Shown here piece by piece: positions 34,746-46,164 of a DNA stretch of 64,000 nt. Under the pieces are notes generated by a model. That model made no database searches, was not told the DNA's origin, and saw only the letters and a program-made list of their open reading frames with translations. Numbering within the stretch: the stretch's first letter is position 1; every line of letters starts with the position of its first letter. The translations under genes were made by a program, and so were the position numbers. The stretch is from Mauremys mutica (taxonomy: Eukaryota > Chordata > Testudines > Geoemydidae), in contig NC_059075.1 of NCBI RefSeq assembly GCF_020497125.1, positions 67,351,321 through 67,415,320 on the forward strand, read 5' to 3'.

Positions 34746-35007
34746 CAGGGGCGGCTCTAGGTATTTTGCCGCCGCAAGCACAGCAGGCAGGCTGCCTTTG
34801 GCGGCTTGCCTGCGGGAGGTCCCCGGTACCGCAGATTCGGCAGCATGCCTGCGGGAGGTCCGCCAAAGCCACGGGACCAGTGGACCCTCCGCAGGCGTAC
34901 CACCGAAGGCAACCAGCCTGCCACCCTCACGGCAATCGGCAGAGCGCCCCCAGTGGCTTGCTGCCCCAGGCATGCGCTTGGCGTGCTGGTGCCTGGAGCC
35001 GCCTCTG
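34746..35007. mobile_element. hAT MITE, CAGGGSCGGCTC family
   Basis: The ends are CAGGGGCGGCTCTAGGTATT and CTGGAGCCGCCTCTG. There is a perfect 8-bp TSD, GTTGCCCT, at 34738-34745 and 35008-35015. It carries a short version of the GCGGGAGGTCC / GCCACGGGACCAG module found in the 9.9- and 23.9-kb copies. Confidence 0.94.
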
Positions 35008-35015
35008 GTTGCCCT

Positions 35016-36381
35016 GAACTGGACAGAAGGAAACCACAGATATGTCCTCTCTCAGATTTCCACCATAATACATAGAGCCAAATTGTGCTTAACTAAGCAG
35101 TGGGTTCCCCAGACTCAGCTCTATTTGAAAGAGGGTCATCTACATCACTAGACAGTTCCTCCTATTGTTGGCTCCTGCAGGAATTCAGAATCCGCTTGAC
35201 ATCTATTACACAGAAGCAGCTGATGTAATAATGTTGACTTTGGTTACTTCACTGCAGGATTAATACACAAATAAAGTCCCTGGGTTTTAATGTTCAACAT
35301 TAACAAGTGAAATCCTGGTTTGCTCTCAAGCAACAAGTCAGAAGGGAATTACTCCCATGTTTAAATCTACCTTTAAGCATCAGTTATTCTAAATAGCACT
35401 TGGTGTGTCAACGACCATTAGTGGTGACAAAGTCAAGTTAAAAGGAAAGATTACTACTTTGAACGCTTTTAGCCAGACAGTAATACTCACACTCCTGAAC
35501 AGGGATTTCTTAAGTCTCTCCTGAATAAAAAAAACAAGTGGAAATGAATGTGCAATTCTAACATACAAAAAAGTACATCCAGGTATTTCAGAAGGTGAAT
35601 AAGAACTGACTGGAAGAGGGGATCTGAAGGTTAGTCTTCACCATCCAGCTATCAAAGATTCATTGTCTGTATTTCCTAGTTATCAGATTTGGCTTCCTCA
35701 AACCTTTCCCAAATAATCTGGGGCAAGTATAGATTTACCACAAACAGAACTAAAGTGAACATTCCATTTGGGATGTGCATGCTATCATCCACACACAAAG
35801 TGCCAGACATTTTAAGGAGTTCTCTTCTCCCCTTGTTGGGTTCTTGCTGCTGCAAGAGCCTTCTGATCTAGGACACTGATCAGTTAGAGCATAAAGGACT
35901 TGCCAGAAGCCTTCCATATACAGGTATCCCCCAAAGCCAATGCCATTGGATGGGTGACCCAGACCCAGTGTTGAGAGAATTCAGGGCACTCCTTTCCCTC
36001 TTTAAGATGAGGCCATTTCTGCTTGTATGGGGATAAGTATTGTGGAACAACTAAGAACACATTACGTTTTGCTAGAGAAATGGTCACTGTAAATAGAAAA
36101 ATATGGCAAAGTACTTCAAGGTAGGCAAAGTATCTGCCCCCACCCCCCGGAAATGGAATACAACAGTATCCCCAGTTGAATAAAGAATCACTTCCTAAAC
36201 CACACATTTGCCAGCTCACGTCAGACTTCCCATTTGGGAATGTCACTCACTCCACAGCAAAAGGTTGTTCTTTTTTTGTTTGTTTGTTTGTTTAAGTTTT
36301 GATCAGAACCAAATCCTGCTTTACAAGCCATGTAGCATTTGCCTATTCAAGTTTTCCCAACCCAGGGATTTTTCTCACAAA
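35016..36381. other. no gene seen apart from one microexon candidate
   Basis: The only splice-bounded stretch I note is at 35491-35520. The 120-codon minus frame at 35884-36246 has no recognisable domain. Confidence 0.3.
35491..35520 (-). CDS. possible 30-base microexon
   Basis: On the minus strand a strong tract, CTTGTTTTTTTTATTCAG, precedes 30 bases that read ERLKKSLFRS in phase 0, followed by GTGAGT. If joined to the 31.2-kb candidate the phases agree. The base before the donor is T, which weakens it. A basic stretch like this could follow a membrane segment, but that is inference. Confidence 0.18.
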
Positions 36382-36384
36382 ATA

Positions 36385-36682
36385 GGCCTGGTCTACACTA
36401 GGGTGGGGGGGGTCGAACTAAGGTACACGACTTCAGCTACGCTATTCGCGTAGCTGAAGTCGAACTGCCTTAGTTCGAACTTCTTACCTGTCCAGACGCC
36501 ACGGGATCGAAGTCCGCAGCTCCCCCGTCAACTCCGCCACCGCCGTTCGCGGTGGTGGAGTTCCGGAGTCGACGGGAGCACGTTCGGAGTTCGAACTATC
36601 GCGTCTAAATTAGACGCGATAGTTCGAACTCCGAGAAGTCGAATGCTACGCGTCAACCCGGCAAGTAAGTATAGACCTACCC
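36385..36682. mobile_element. Harbinger-type MITE with three hairpins
   Basis: The ends are GGCCTGGTCTACACTAG and, inverted, AGTATAGACCTACCC; a 3-bp ATA flanks both sides. The left end matches that of the two-gene Harbinger element at 43392. The interior holds three foldbacks: 36413-36478 (arms 36428-36442 / 36448-36462 perfect, with outer 11-bp arms), 36525-36580 (imperfect) and 36584-36634 (25-bp perfect arms around one A). CpG-rich and non-coding. Confidence 0.85.
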
Positions 36683-36685
36683 ATA

Positions 36686-39136
36686 GGGGAGTATGAAAAC
36701 CCCACTTGTGTTTGTTTTGATGCCAGCAGTGATGTACTAGAGGCAGCTGCTGGGAGTGCCCAGCTTCAAGCATCTGCAAATCAGAACAAAGACAAACTTT
36801 TGAAATACCTCCATTCTCTGTGAAATGGAATTATCTTTTTTCCATCTTACTCTAGTGTGCAACTCTTTGAAAAGTCAGGCCCCTTTAAGGAAACAAGTAG
36901 GGTATTCAACAATTGAAGCACACAAGATCACTAGTCACTCTCAGACTCTTGGCCTACGGGCTCAGATGACATTAATATGCCACCACCACCGGTTACATTT
37001 CTTGCACCTCTAGAAGAGAATACGCTACCACCTCAGTGTCAGTAGAAACTGGATCTAGGATGAAAAGCAGCCACCTCAAGTTTAACCTGCGTGACACTGA
37101 GGTGATTAGCAGGAGAGAGATGTCAGAAACCAAACATTACTTGTCTTCTCTCCTTGTAAACCTACACATGAGCCCTCCTGGAGCAATTCAGTCACCACAG
37201 GCATCAATACCTGCAACATGCCAGTGCTATGCTATCGCATGCTGCCTTTTTAGCAGTCATCACCACGCCATCTGGATGAGAGATAACTAGTTCAAGGTCC
37301 TCTCAGGAAAGGTAGAAATGATGCTGACAGGAAGAAAACCATTACTGTTAGTTGTGACGTTGGTCACATCCTCACCTCACCACCTAGAGGGCTACTCGGA
37401 GGGCTGATGCAAGACAATGCGAAATCTCATCATTGCCTTAAGTTATTCAGATAGCAAGAAATTCCTTCTTTCACCACTAGCTCGCTAAGACTTCACCTAT
37501 TCTTCTAATCTACATACAGACTTAGCATGTAGTATCCACATGATTGCCACTTCTAGATGAGACTACTGCAAGTCAATACCTTGGGCTGAAGGAGACCACC
37601 TCATGAAAGCTCCAGTGTCTATAATATGCAGCAGTCCTCATCTTAAGCAACATACCATGTCAAGGCACATCCCACCAACGCTCTGAAGTCTCCATGGCCT
37701 CCTCATTCCTTTCTCAATCCAATTCAGGGTGTTGGTTCTAGTCTTCAGAGAAGTATAGAAAAGTAGCTTGAACCCTAAACACAAGAGCATCTCCCAAAGC
37801 AGACTTACAGGCTGCCATAGGAGCAAGATACAGGAACACACACACACACACACACACCTTCTCTAGTGGCCCCTTTCCCCCAGGCTGGGGGCGGGGAACC
37901 ACTCTGTCCACTAAGCATGCCCTGTCAGCTAGTTTGGGAAACCCTAAACTGAGCTATATTTGGTGCCGCTAGTCTGGTAGGGCTCCATCCCCTTTTGGAT
38001 ATCACCACTGTCCTTACACCCTTTGCCACATCAGCATAATACCTGTGCTATTCATAGTACTGCCCTAATGGCACCAGCTAGGACAGAATGAAGCCATCTA
38101 CAACACACAGCACTGGGAAGCAAAACTGAAGGACTGCAAGGGACAAAGCAAACTTTTGTGGCAAAAACTTGGAGGGAATTGTCCTCCTATATGAATAGTT
38201 CACAGGTAATATGAAAATGCAGGGGAGGCAGATAAAGGAGTATTGGACTGTTCTGATCTCATGCCAGCCATAAACCTTTAAACAAGTTGGTAGTGTCCTT
38301 TTAAAGAGAGGAACTTTCCGTAATCCAAAAGGGGGGAAAGTCAGGGAAAGGATGACAAAGCCTTTGAGAGAAGAGGATGTTGCATGAGTGCATAAAGTCA
38401 AGAAGGTACTACTGGCTATTATTTTATTGCAGCCACATGCCAGGCTCTCAATCAGGGTCAGAATGCTGCTGTGGTCAGCAGCGTACAAGAGGGGAGACAT
38501 ACAAGGTACCTGCCCTGAACAGCTTACAATCCAGTCAAATACACACCCAAATCAACCCCCTCTCAGGCACTGCAAACCTCAACATTAGGCTGAAGTTCAT
38601 TGATCTTACTGAGCAATTAAGAATGTTGCATACTGTAACAGAGCAGTTGCCAAGTAGCTCACATCAACTGCTTTTGAGAGAGACAAGTCTCCACTCTGAA
38701 ATGGCCCAGACGGAGTTGTGAATAAGTGCCCTAGGTTCTTCCCACCTCCATTTTGTTTCCTAGCTTAAACACATCCAATGTATTTTTACATGGAAGAGGC
38801 CAGACTCCTTCACATTGCATGCAAGGATCTGCAAGTCTCTTAATGAAAGACCTTTACACACATGCATGCGTTTCACTACCAGTTTCAATACAACCTGACT
38901 TTCTAGTAAATAGATCGGCCCTGACCAAAAGGGAAACAGAACCTTGCAACTGCAGCACAGCAGAGTTTGAACGAGGCTCTTACTAGCTGGGTTCCAAAGC
39001 ACAGTTCATCTGTTAACGAGTGCCACATACTACAGACCTAGGAAGCCTGCAATAGTACATCACAGCCAAAGCAGATACAGATGCAGTTGTCACACTGCTT
39101 AGTTCTAGAGAATGCTGACTGCGGGCACAGCAATCC
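36686..39136. other. no gene seen; (AC)n and a shared short repeat
   Basis: (AC)n microsatellite at about 37833-37857. Near 38500-38545, GTACCTGCCCTGAACAGCTT matches a short element also present near 53605 (CCCTGCCCTCAAGGAGCTC), probably an ancient LINE 3' end. The 140-codon minus frame at 38078-38500 has no domain. Confidence 0.35.
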
Positions 39137-39148
39137 ATGAGCATGTTG

Positions 39149-39294
39149 ACAGGTTTCAGAGTAGCAGATGTATTAGTCTGTATCCGCAAAAAGAACAGGA
39201 GTACTTGTGGCACCTTAGAGACTAACAAATTTATTTCAGCATAAGCTTTCGTGGGCTACAGCTCACTTCTTCGGATGCATAGAATGGAACACAC
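39149..39294 (-). mobile_element. retroposon 3' end with 12-bp TSD
   Basis: The plus strand reads ACAGGTTTCAGAGTAGCAG ... TTGTGGCACCTTAGAGACTA ... GGATGCATAGAATGGAAC, the reverse of the widespread reptile retroposon tail seen at 45969-46147. It is flanked by ATGAGCATGTTG (39137-39148) and ATGAGCACGTTG (39295-39306), a 12-bp duplication with one mismatch, as expected from target-primed reverse transcription. I do not assign the family name. Confidence 0.8.
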
Positions 39295-39306
39295 ATGAGC
39301 ACGTTG

Positions 39307-40105
39307 TCACCTTTACTGCCTCCACCAAGAAGCATGAGCTTCTTCTGCCTCCTTCATATTTTAAGCAGTAGCAAGTTTGGGTTTCAATCAGGCCTGACGA
39401 GGCTCACAAGTCATAGTCCTGGTGATATTCCATGTGCCCCAGAGACAAGCACTGGTGTTCAGCTAGACAGCACATGTGGCATCAGGGATAGAACCAGGAC
39501 CTTTCCATCCAAAAAGTAAATAAAAACGAGCAAATAGACCAATCCAGAGAATTTCTATGGCTGAGCTAAGGAGACTTCATTGGCAGTAGTAGGGCTTTTT
39601 TGCTATGTGAGCCAGCCACTAGATGGAGACATGACCACACAATGCACTCATTAGCCTTTCCCTAATTTCCCTATCTATAGCAGAATGTTTGGATCATGTC
39701 TGTAGCTTCACATTGCCCAATATATACCTAGTTCTGAAGTGACACCATTGCCAATAGTGATGGCAGCCTCTGCCACGCCACTTGCCAAAATCCCCGGGCT
39801 GAGGGATGCAAGACAAAGGGCAGCAAGCTGTAAGTGATGTAGAATTCAATTCCATAGCCTTAGTTTTTATTGTAAATGTATAGTCCAAATAAAAACTAAG
39901 ATACTAGGTTTGTGAGGGGGCAAGAGCTACCATCCCCATTCGTTTAAATGGGGAGTTTGCAGCCCTCTCGGCTATTGATTCAGACTGCCTATAAATTCAG
40001 GAAGTCACAGCATCAGTTTTACACTAGATTCACTTTAAGGTCATCTTCACAACCACACGTGCTAAAATGCTTTGTTTAAACAACAACTGGAGCAAGGGAT
40101 GACTT
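39307..40105. other. no gene seen
   Basis: Nothing recognised. Confidence 0.35.
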
Positions 40106-40113
40106 CCATAGCA

Positions 40114-40268
40114 CAGTGGTTTTCAACCTGTGGTTTGGCAGACCCCTGGGGTGGGGGAGGCTGCAGACTATGTAAGATTTTTTTCAAAGGGGTCTGCACC
40201 GCCATTCAAAACAAATTTTTAACAGGGGTCTGCAAATGAAAAAGGTTGAAAAAAAAAAAAAACGACTA
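40114..40268. mobile_element. hAT MITE, short, right end decayed
   Basis: The left end is CAGTGGTTTTCAACCTGTGG. The right end is a decayed inverted copy (AAAAGGTTGAAAA then a run of A and CGACTA). The 8-bp TSD is perfect: CCATAGCA at 40106-40113 and 40269-40276, which fixes the right boundary despite the lost terminal bases. Confidence 0.85.
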
Positions 40269-40276
40269 CCATAGCA

Positions 40277-40672
40277 AGTTCTGTAGCTACATAATACATG
40301 GAGTCATGAACTTTACCTGTGACTGCAAGTTACACAGAGTCAGGGATTGTATCCTCAGTACAGTGTCAGTACAGTTAACTGAGAGTCTTCATGTGTTTTA
40401 CCTACCCACTTTTATACATTACCATCCTTCATGGAAGCAAAACGCCAAATTCATCCCTTGCAAGAGACAGCTATTTAAAAGTAGAAATTCGGCCAAAACC
40501 CCTCTGTTCCCCAAAATGACAGGGTTATAAGGGAGGTCCTGAAATGCAGACCAGTTGCTGAAAAAGCTGCAGTAGTTGGCTAATCAAACATTTGTATAAT
40601 GGATTATTTTTCAAGTCACACAGAATGAGGAAAGCTAACCAAATATTGTACAATACTAGCAAATTGTTAGTC
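40277..40672. other. no gene seen
   Basis: An open 61-base stretch with splice-like edges near 40308-40370 (minus) was considered and not accepted. Confidence 0.3.
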
Positions 40673-40954
40673 CAAGGGCCAGCAACCTTTCAGAAGTGCT
40701 GTGCCGAGTCTTTCGTTATTCACTCTAATTTAAGGTTTCGTGTGCCAGTAATACATTTTAATGTTTTTAGAAGGCCTCTTTCTATAAGTCTCTAATATAT
40801 AACTAAACTATTGTTGTATGTAAATAAGATTTCTAAAATGTTTAAGAAGCTTCAATTAAATTAAAATGCAGAGCCCCCCGGACCGGTGGCAGGGACCCAG
40901 GCAGCATGAGTGCAACTGAAAATCGGCACACGTGCCATAGGTTGCCTACCCGTG
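40673..40954. mobile_element. hAT MITE, CAGGGGTMGGCAAYC family
   Basis: Body identical in layout to 27417-27720 (TTTCGTGTGCCAGTAATACA; GACCGGTGGC; GCCATAGGTTGCCTACC). The ends are mutated (CAAGGGCCAGCAACC and CCTACCCGTG). The flanks share TTAGTCC, so the TSD is 7 of 8 bases, offset by the end mutations. Confidence 0.88.
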
Positions 40955-43388
40955 TTAGTCCTTGGGTGCTATGCTAAACAGATCTCAGAAGTAAAGTCAA
41001 CTCTTATCCTACCACACTTGTGCATAACCAACAATGCAAGTCAGATCAGCATGTTGAGCTTCTTAGGTGCATAAGAGGAAAAAAAAAAAACAACCACCCA
41101 CCTACCAGCTGTTTAACATTAACCTTTACATAATCCAAATAGTAAAGGGGCCCCATAGCAGTCAACCTACTAAGAGTCCCCCCTTCTCTCCCCCCAACAG
41201 AAAATAGACACGTAGACCCAAAGGGCAAAAAGAAAAAGAGCTGGAACTGTTCTAGGTAGAACTAGACTCACTTAAATGAAGATCTTATGCAGTCATAATT
41301 TAAACATTTGAGACCAGATGCATAATACTATAGCAATTCTGCTGTGATAGAGGTAGTATTATGCTTGGAGGAATCTGACCTAGAGTGTTCCCTTTTGTTA
41401 CCTATTTACAATTTTCCACTACTGTAGTCCCTCCAAAATAAACTCTGCGCCATTACAACTTTTTAGTCAGTCATTTTCTATCCAAAAAAGCTAAGAATAT
41501 TTAATTTAATAAGACTGAAAGGAAAGCTTATAGATGAGCCCAAACCAAGCACCAAACATCAGGGCAGTTTTAATCCAGATCTGAACTATACAGTGTGGGC
41601 CCAGATCTTCTCTGTGTAAGATATTAAACAGAACTTCAGGCTCACACAGACTGCACTCTCTTATGGTGGTGCAATGGAGAGAACACAGAGGGAATCTGCT
41701 TTTTGGAACAAGTAGGACCATCTCCCTTGCAGGAGGTTACAAAATTCATGGACATTACTACAACACAGGCTTCCTCATACAGGTTTTATCATTTCAAATT
41801 CCTTCAGGTGTGGTCCATGCCCCTTATTTAGGGGGTGGGGATTGCTGTAGTCCATTTCAGTTCCTCATTATCTGAGGTTGTGATTTGGGGTCCTTACTTG
41901 TGGACACGGTAGGGAAACAGTTACCATTAGTCCACATAGTAAACCACCGCCATGGTGAGCGCAATCTCATGACTGATTTCTCTGATCCCTGTTTTACGCT
42001 GGTTTATGGCTTTGGCACCCATTGTTCTGTTCCATGACTTTACTAGTAGCACCTCCTCTAGCTGTTGTGTTCTCTCCAGGTAGGTATTCCCATCATGCAC
42101 TCTCTTTCAGAATCAATGTCCAGGTAACTAGGGGTCAGGAGGACCCATGTAAACGTTCTGCTTCCCATCCTTCCTTAATGGTTGTTTTTATTTTCTCTAC
42201 AGAGGAGGGAAAGATCCTCATAACCTGTCCCCAGCTCATGACCAGTTCTACAGGGATGCTGGGGGTTCAGCTGCCAAAGTCTCATCAATCATATGCTTTT
42301 CAGGGAAAGGGAGGATGACTTTTCAAGACTGGGCCACTATCTCACAGTCTCTTCTTGCTTATGGGGATTTCTGAAGCACTGCAACCCACATTTTATCCCT
42401 CTTACATAAACCAACTGCTTTCACAACCCTAGGGCACCACAATAATGCCACTACCCTCTGCTGTGACATACAGAATTGGAGGTTGTTCTAGTGCTCCCCA
42501 CTCAGGTATTAGTCTCAAAGAGAAGGAAATGGATCTGCAGGAGACCATGGTAGCTTGCTGGGGGGGGGAGGAGGGGATGAAGGTTCCTGGACCACTCCTC
42601 TCCAGCCCCAAGTGAGAAAAGCAGGGCTTGGGGGCACAACCCATCTGGTCTGCTATTGGATGAACAAATGCTGCTAACAGTCTGCATTTTTTAAGAGAGA
42701 CAGCCAAGTGTTCTCCTCAGGCTTCAGGTACAGACTCCTGAACCTGGTCTGTGGACTACTGGTGCTCTGAAGACCAATTGCTGGCAGGGTGAGCAAAACT
42801 GGTGCCAGAATGACATGGCTCTGGCTCTTCCATTGAGAGAGACAGGAGAAGAGGAAAGACACCAATTAACTTTTTAATGAGAACACTTTACAGGCAGCTA
42901 AAAGATATTCTTATTACTTTTCCATATGATCAATTGCTGCAGTTGCATAGGGATGTTAGACTGCACAGGAAGAGCATGGTAATGTGATCACAAAAGAGAG
43001 CAGAAGAGGTTCAAGAGAAAAGTCTCTGTTAAGACATTGGCCATGTTATGAAATATTAGATCAGGAATTCCAAGTTATTTCTAGGGAACCCTAGGTTCTA
43101 AAGGTTCCTATAGACCATCTCAGTATGTTTAATTATTACGAGTCTGAAAGATGGTCAGATTGTACATACTAAATGAGGTGTTTTCTGCATAGCAAGTCAC
43201 TGGGAAACCTAGAATAGCCTCAAATAGATTCAAGCTGCTGCCATAATTTTATTAGGCCAGGAGACAAAGATAGCAGGTACGAGTATTAGTAAGCCCCTTT
43301 TGAGGGGCTCATCAAGCCATAGTGAAGCAACAGACCCATACACCAGAACTCCAGTAGGTACAGGCAGCCACCCACAGCATACTGTGAC
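40955..43388. other. no gene seen
   Basis: Neither strand shows a splice-bounded frame I accept. G8 run near 42560. An AGCCCC...GGGGCT short foldback near 43292-43309. Confidence 0.3.
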
Positions 43389-43790
43389 TGAGGCCTGGTC
43401 TACACTACGATTTTAGGTTGAATTGGGCAGCATTACCTCAATTTAACCCTGTACCCATCCACAGGACGAAGCCCTTTCTCCCCGCCCCCGACTTAAAGGG
43501 CTCTTAAAATTGATTTCTTTACTCCACCCCAACAAGGGGATTAGCACTGAAATCGGCCTTGCTGGGTTGAATTTGGTGTAGTGTGGATGCAATTCGACAG
43601 TATTGGCCTCTGGGAGCTATCCCAGAATGCTCCATTGTGACCACTCTGGACAGCGCTCTCAACTCAAATGCACTGGCCAGGTAGACAGGAAAAGTCCCAC
43701 AAACTTCTGAATTTCATTTCCTGTTTGGCCAGTGTGGCGAGCTGATCACCACAGGTGACCATGCAGAGCTCATCAGCAGAGGTGACCACG

Positions 43791-45715
43791 ATGGAGTCCC
43801 AGAATCGCAAAAGAGCTCCAGCATGGACTGAACGAGAGGTACGGGATCTGATCGCTGTATGGGGAGACGAATCTGTACTAGCTGAACTCCGTTCCAGTAA
43901 ATGAAATGCCAAAACATTTGAAAAAAATCTCCAAGGGCATGAAGGACAGAGGCTATAACAGGGACTCGCAGCAGTGCCATGTGAAAATTAAGGAGCTCAA
44001 GCAAGCCTACCAAAAAAACCAGAGAGGCAAACGGCCGCTCCGGGTCACAGGCCCAAATATGCTGCTTCTATGATGAGCTGTATGCCATTCTAGGGGGTGC
44101 AGCCACCAGTACCCCAACCCTGTGCTTTGACTCCGTCAATGGAGTAGGATGCAACACAGAAGCGGGTTTTGGGGATGAGGAAGATGAGGAGGAGGAGGTT
44201 GAAGATAGCTCGCAGCAAGGAAGCGGAGAAACCGATTTCCCCAACAGCCAGGATCTGTTTCTCACCATGGACCTGAAGCCAGTACCCCCCAAACCCACCC
44301 AAGACGGGCTCCTGGACCCCAAAGGCAGAGAAGGGACCACTGGTGAGTGTACCTTTGTAAATATTATACATGGTTTAAAAGCAAGCGTGTTTAATGATTA
44401 ATTTGCCCTGGCATTCAAGGCCAGTACAGCTACTGGAAAAGTCTGTTAACATGTCTGGGGATAGAGCAGAAATCCTCCAGGGACATCTCCATAAAGCTCT
44501 TCTGGATGTACTCCCAAAGCCTTTGCAAAAGGTTTCTGGGGAGGGCAGCCTTATTCTGCCCTCCATGGTAGGACACTTTACCATGCCAAGCCAGTAGCAT
44601 GTAGTCAGGAATCACTGCAGAACAAAGCATGGCAGCATATGGTCTTGGTGTTTGCTGGCATTCAAACAACATCCGTTCTTTATGGGTTATCCTCAGAAGA
44701 GTAATATTCATGGTCACCTGGTTGAAATAGGGTGGTTTTATTAAGTGGACATTCAGAGGTTCCCGTTCCTGCTAGGCTGTTTGCCTGTGGCTGAACAGAA
44801 ATGTTCCCCCCTGTTAGCCACACGGTGGTGGGAGGGGTGAAGCCATCATCCCAGAGAATTGAGGGGGAGGGGAGTTAGTTGGGCTTGTGCTGCACATTAA
44901 CCTGGAAACCGCAGCCCCTCCTTTTAAACTGCCAACCCATTTTAAATGGCCAGCCCAATGGCTGGTTGGTATGGGAAATGAGAGTGCTGCTGTTTGAAAC
45001 CATTCCCACATGTTATGAAGGTTAAAGAAGCCAAAAGACTGTGGCTTATCATGGCTGCCTGCAAGCCAAATTCTGTTGCCAGGCCACACATGAGTGATCT
45101 CTCACACCAAACCGGCATACCCACAATAAGAGGCAAAATGTGACCTTGTAACAAAAGCACATGTGCTATGTAATGTTAACAGCAAGCTTTACCATGAAAG
45201 AGTGTACCCATGGTTCTATAAAGTGTGTCTAACTACCATTCTCCCCTCCCCCCCCCACCAGCTGCGTATGTTTCTCCTTCCCAGAGGCCACCGAAGATTA
45301 GAAGTCAAAAAAAAAAAAAACAAAAACACAAAAAAACCCCACACATTCGGCATGAAATGTTCTGAGCTCATGCTGTCCTCCCACACTGACAAAGCACAGC
45401 AGAATGTGTGGAGGCTGTCCGGGTGCAGGAAAGCACAATATGAACACGAGGAGAGGTGGTGGGCTGAAGATGATCGGTGGCGTCAGCTTGCTGACAGAAG
45501 GCAGGAGTCAAGGATCAAACTCATATGCTCCAGTGTATGGTTGAGCTGCAGGAAAGGCAGCAGGAGCACAGATCACTGCTACAGCCCCTGTGTAACCAAC
45601 CGCCCTCCTCCCCCAGTTCCATAACCTCCTCACCCAGACACCCAAGAACATGGGGGGCGGGCCCTCCAGCCACTCCACCCCAGAGAATTGCCCAAGCAAC
45701 AGAAGGCTGGCCTTC
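43791..45715 (+). pseudogene. Harbinger Myb/SANT-like accessory gene, decayed
   Basis: The start MESQNRKRAPAWTEREVRDL is the N-terminus of the SANT/Myb-like domain found beside Harbinger transposases and in MSANTD-type host proteins. It binds element ends and helps import the transposase. Exon 1 runs 43791-44342 and ends in an acidic stretch (about 44175-44215, DEEDEEEEVEDSS) at a good donor CTG|GTGAGTG. Exon 2 starts at 45262 after a C-rich tract and CCACCAG, and encodes ERWWAEDDRWRQLADRRQE. Lesions: an in-frame TGA at 43902-43904, and a run of seven A at 43921-43927 that shifts the frame inside the domain. AATAAA near 45810 would be its poly(A) signal. Confidence 0.88.
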
Positions 45716-45794
45716 AATAAGTTTTAAAGTGCAGTGTGGCCTTGTCCTTCCCTCCTCCCCCACCCCATCCTGGCTACCTTGGCAGTTATCCCCC

Positions 45795-45968
45795 ATTTGT
45801 GTGATGAATTAATAAAGAATGCATGAATGAAGGAACAATCACTTTATTGCCTCTGCAAGCAGTGATTGAAGGGAGAGGGGAGGATGCAGGAGGGCGTGCT
45901 TACAGGGAAGTAGAATGAACCAATTAATAAAGAATACATGATTTTTAAACAATAGTGACTTTATTTCC
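45795..45968. promoter_or_regulatory. back-to-back poly(A) signals of the two Harbinger genes
   Basis: Plus-strand AATAAA motifs near 45810 and 45932 serve the SANT-like gene. TTTATT near 45842 and 45960 are AATAAA on the minus strand for the transposase. The convergent genes therefore terminate into the same 150-base spacer. Read from sequence; usage is inferred. Confidence 0.5.
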
Positions 45969-46147
45969 CGGATTGGACTCTTCCAGTTGGTTTGTGTACT
46001 TCCACCTTTTCATGTTCTCTGTATGTATAAATATCTTCTGTCTGTGTGTTCCATTCTATGCATCCGAAGAAGTGAGCTGTAGCCCACGAAAGCTCATGCT
46101 GAAATAAATTTGTTAGTCTCTAAGGTGCCACAAGTACTCCTGTTCTT
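45969..46147 (+). mobile_element. nested retroposon insertion in Harbinger
   Basis: It contains GCATCCGAAGAAGTGAGC, CCACGAAAGCTCATGC, AAATAAATTTGTTAGTC and GGTGCCACAAGTACTCCTG, the same tail as 39149-39294 but in plus orientation. TTTATTTCC occurs just before (45960-45968) and just after (46148-46156), a likely 9-bp TSD. It interrupts the spacer and transposase 3' end, so it postdates the Harbinger insertion. Confidence 0.75.
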
Positions 46148-46164
46148 TTTATTTCCTTAGAAAG

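Noticed and set aside
40308..40370. Minus-strand 61-base stretch before CAG|GTAAAG
   Set aside because: Poor pyrimidine tract and no compatible neighbour.
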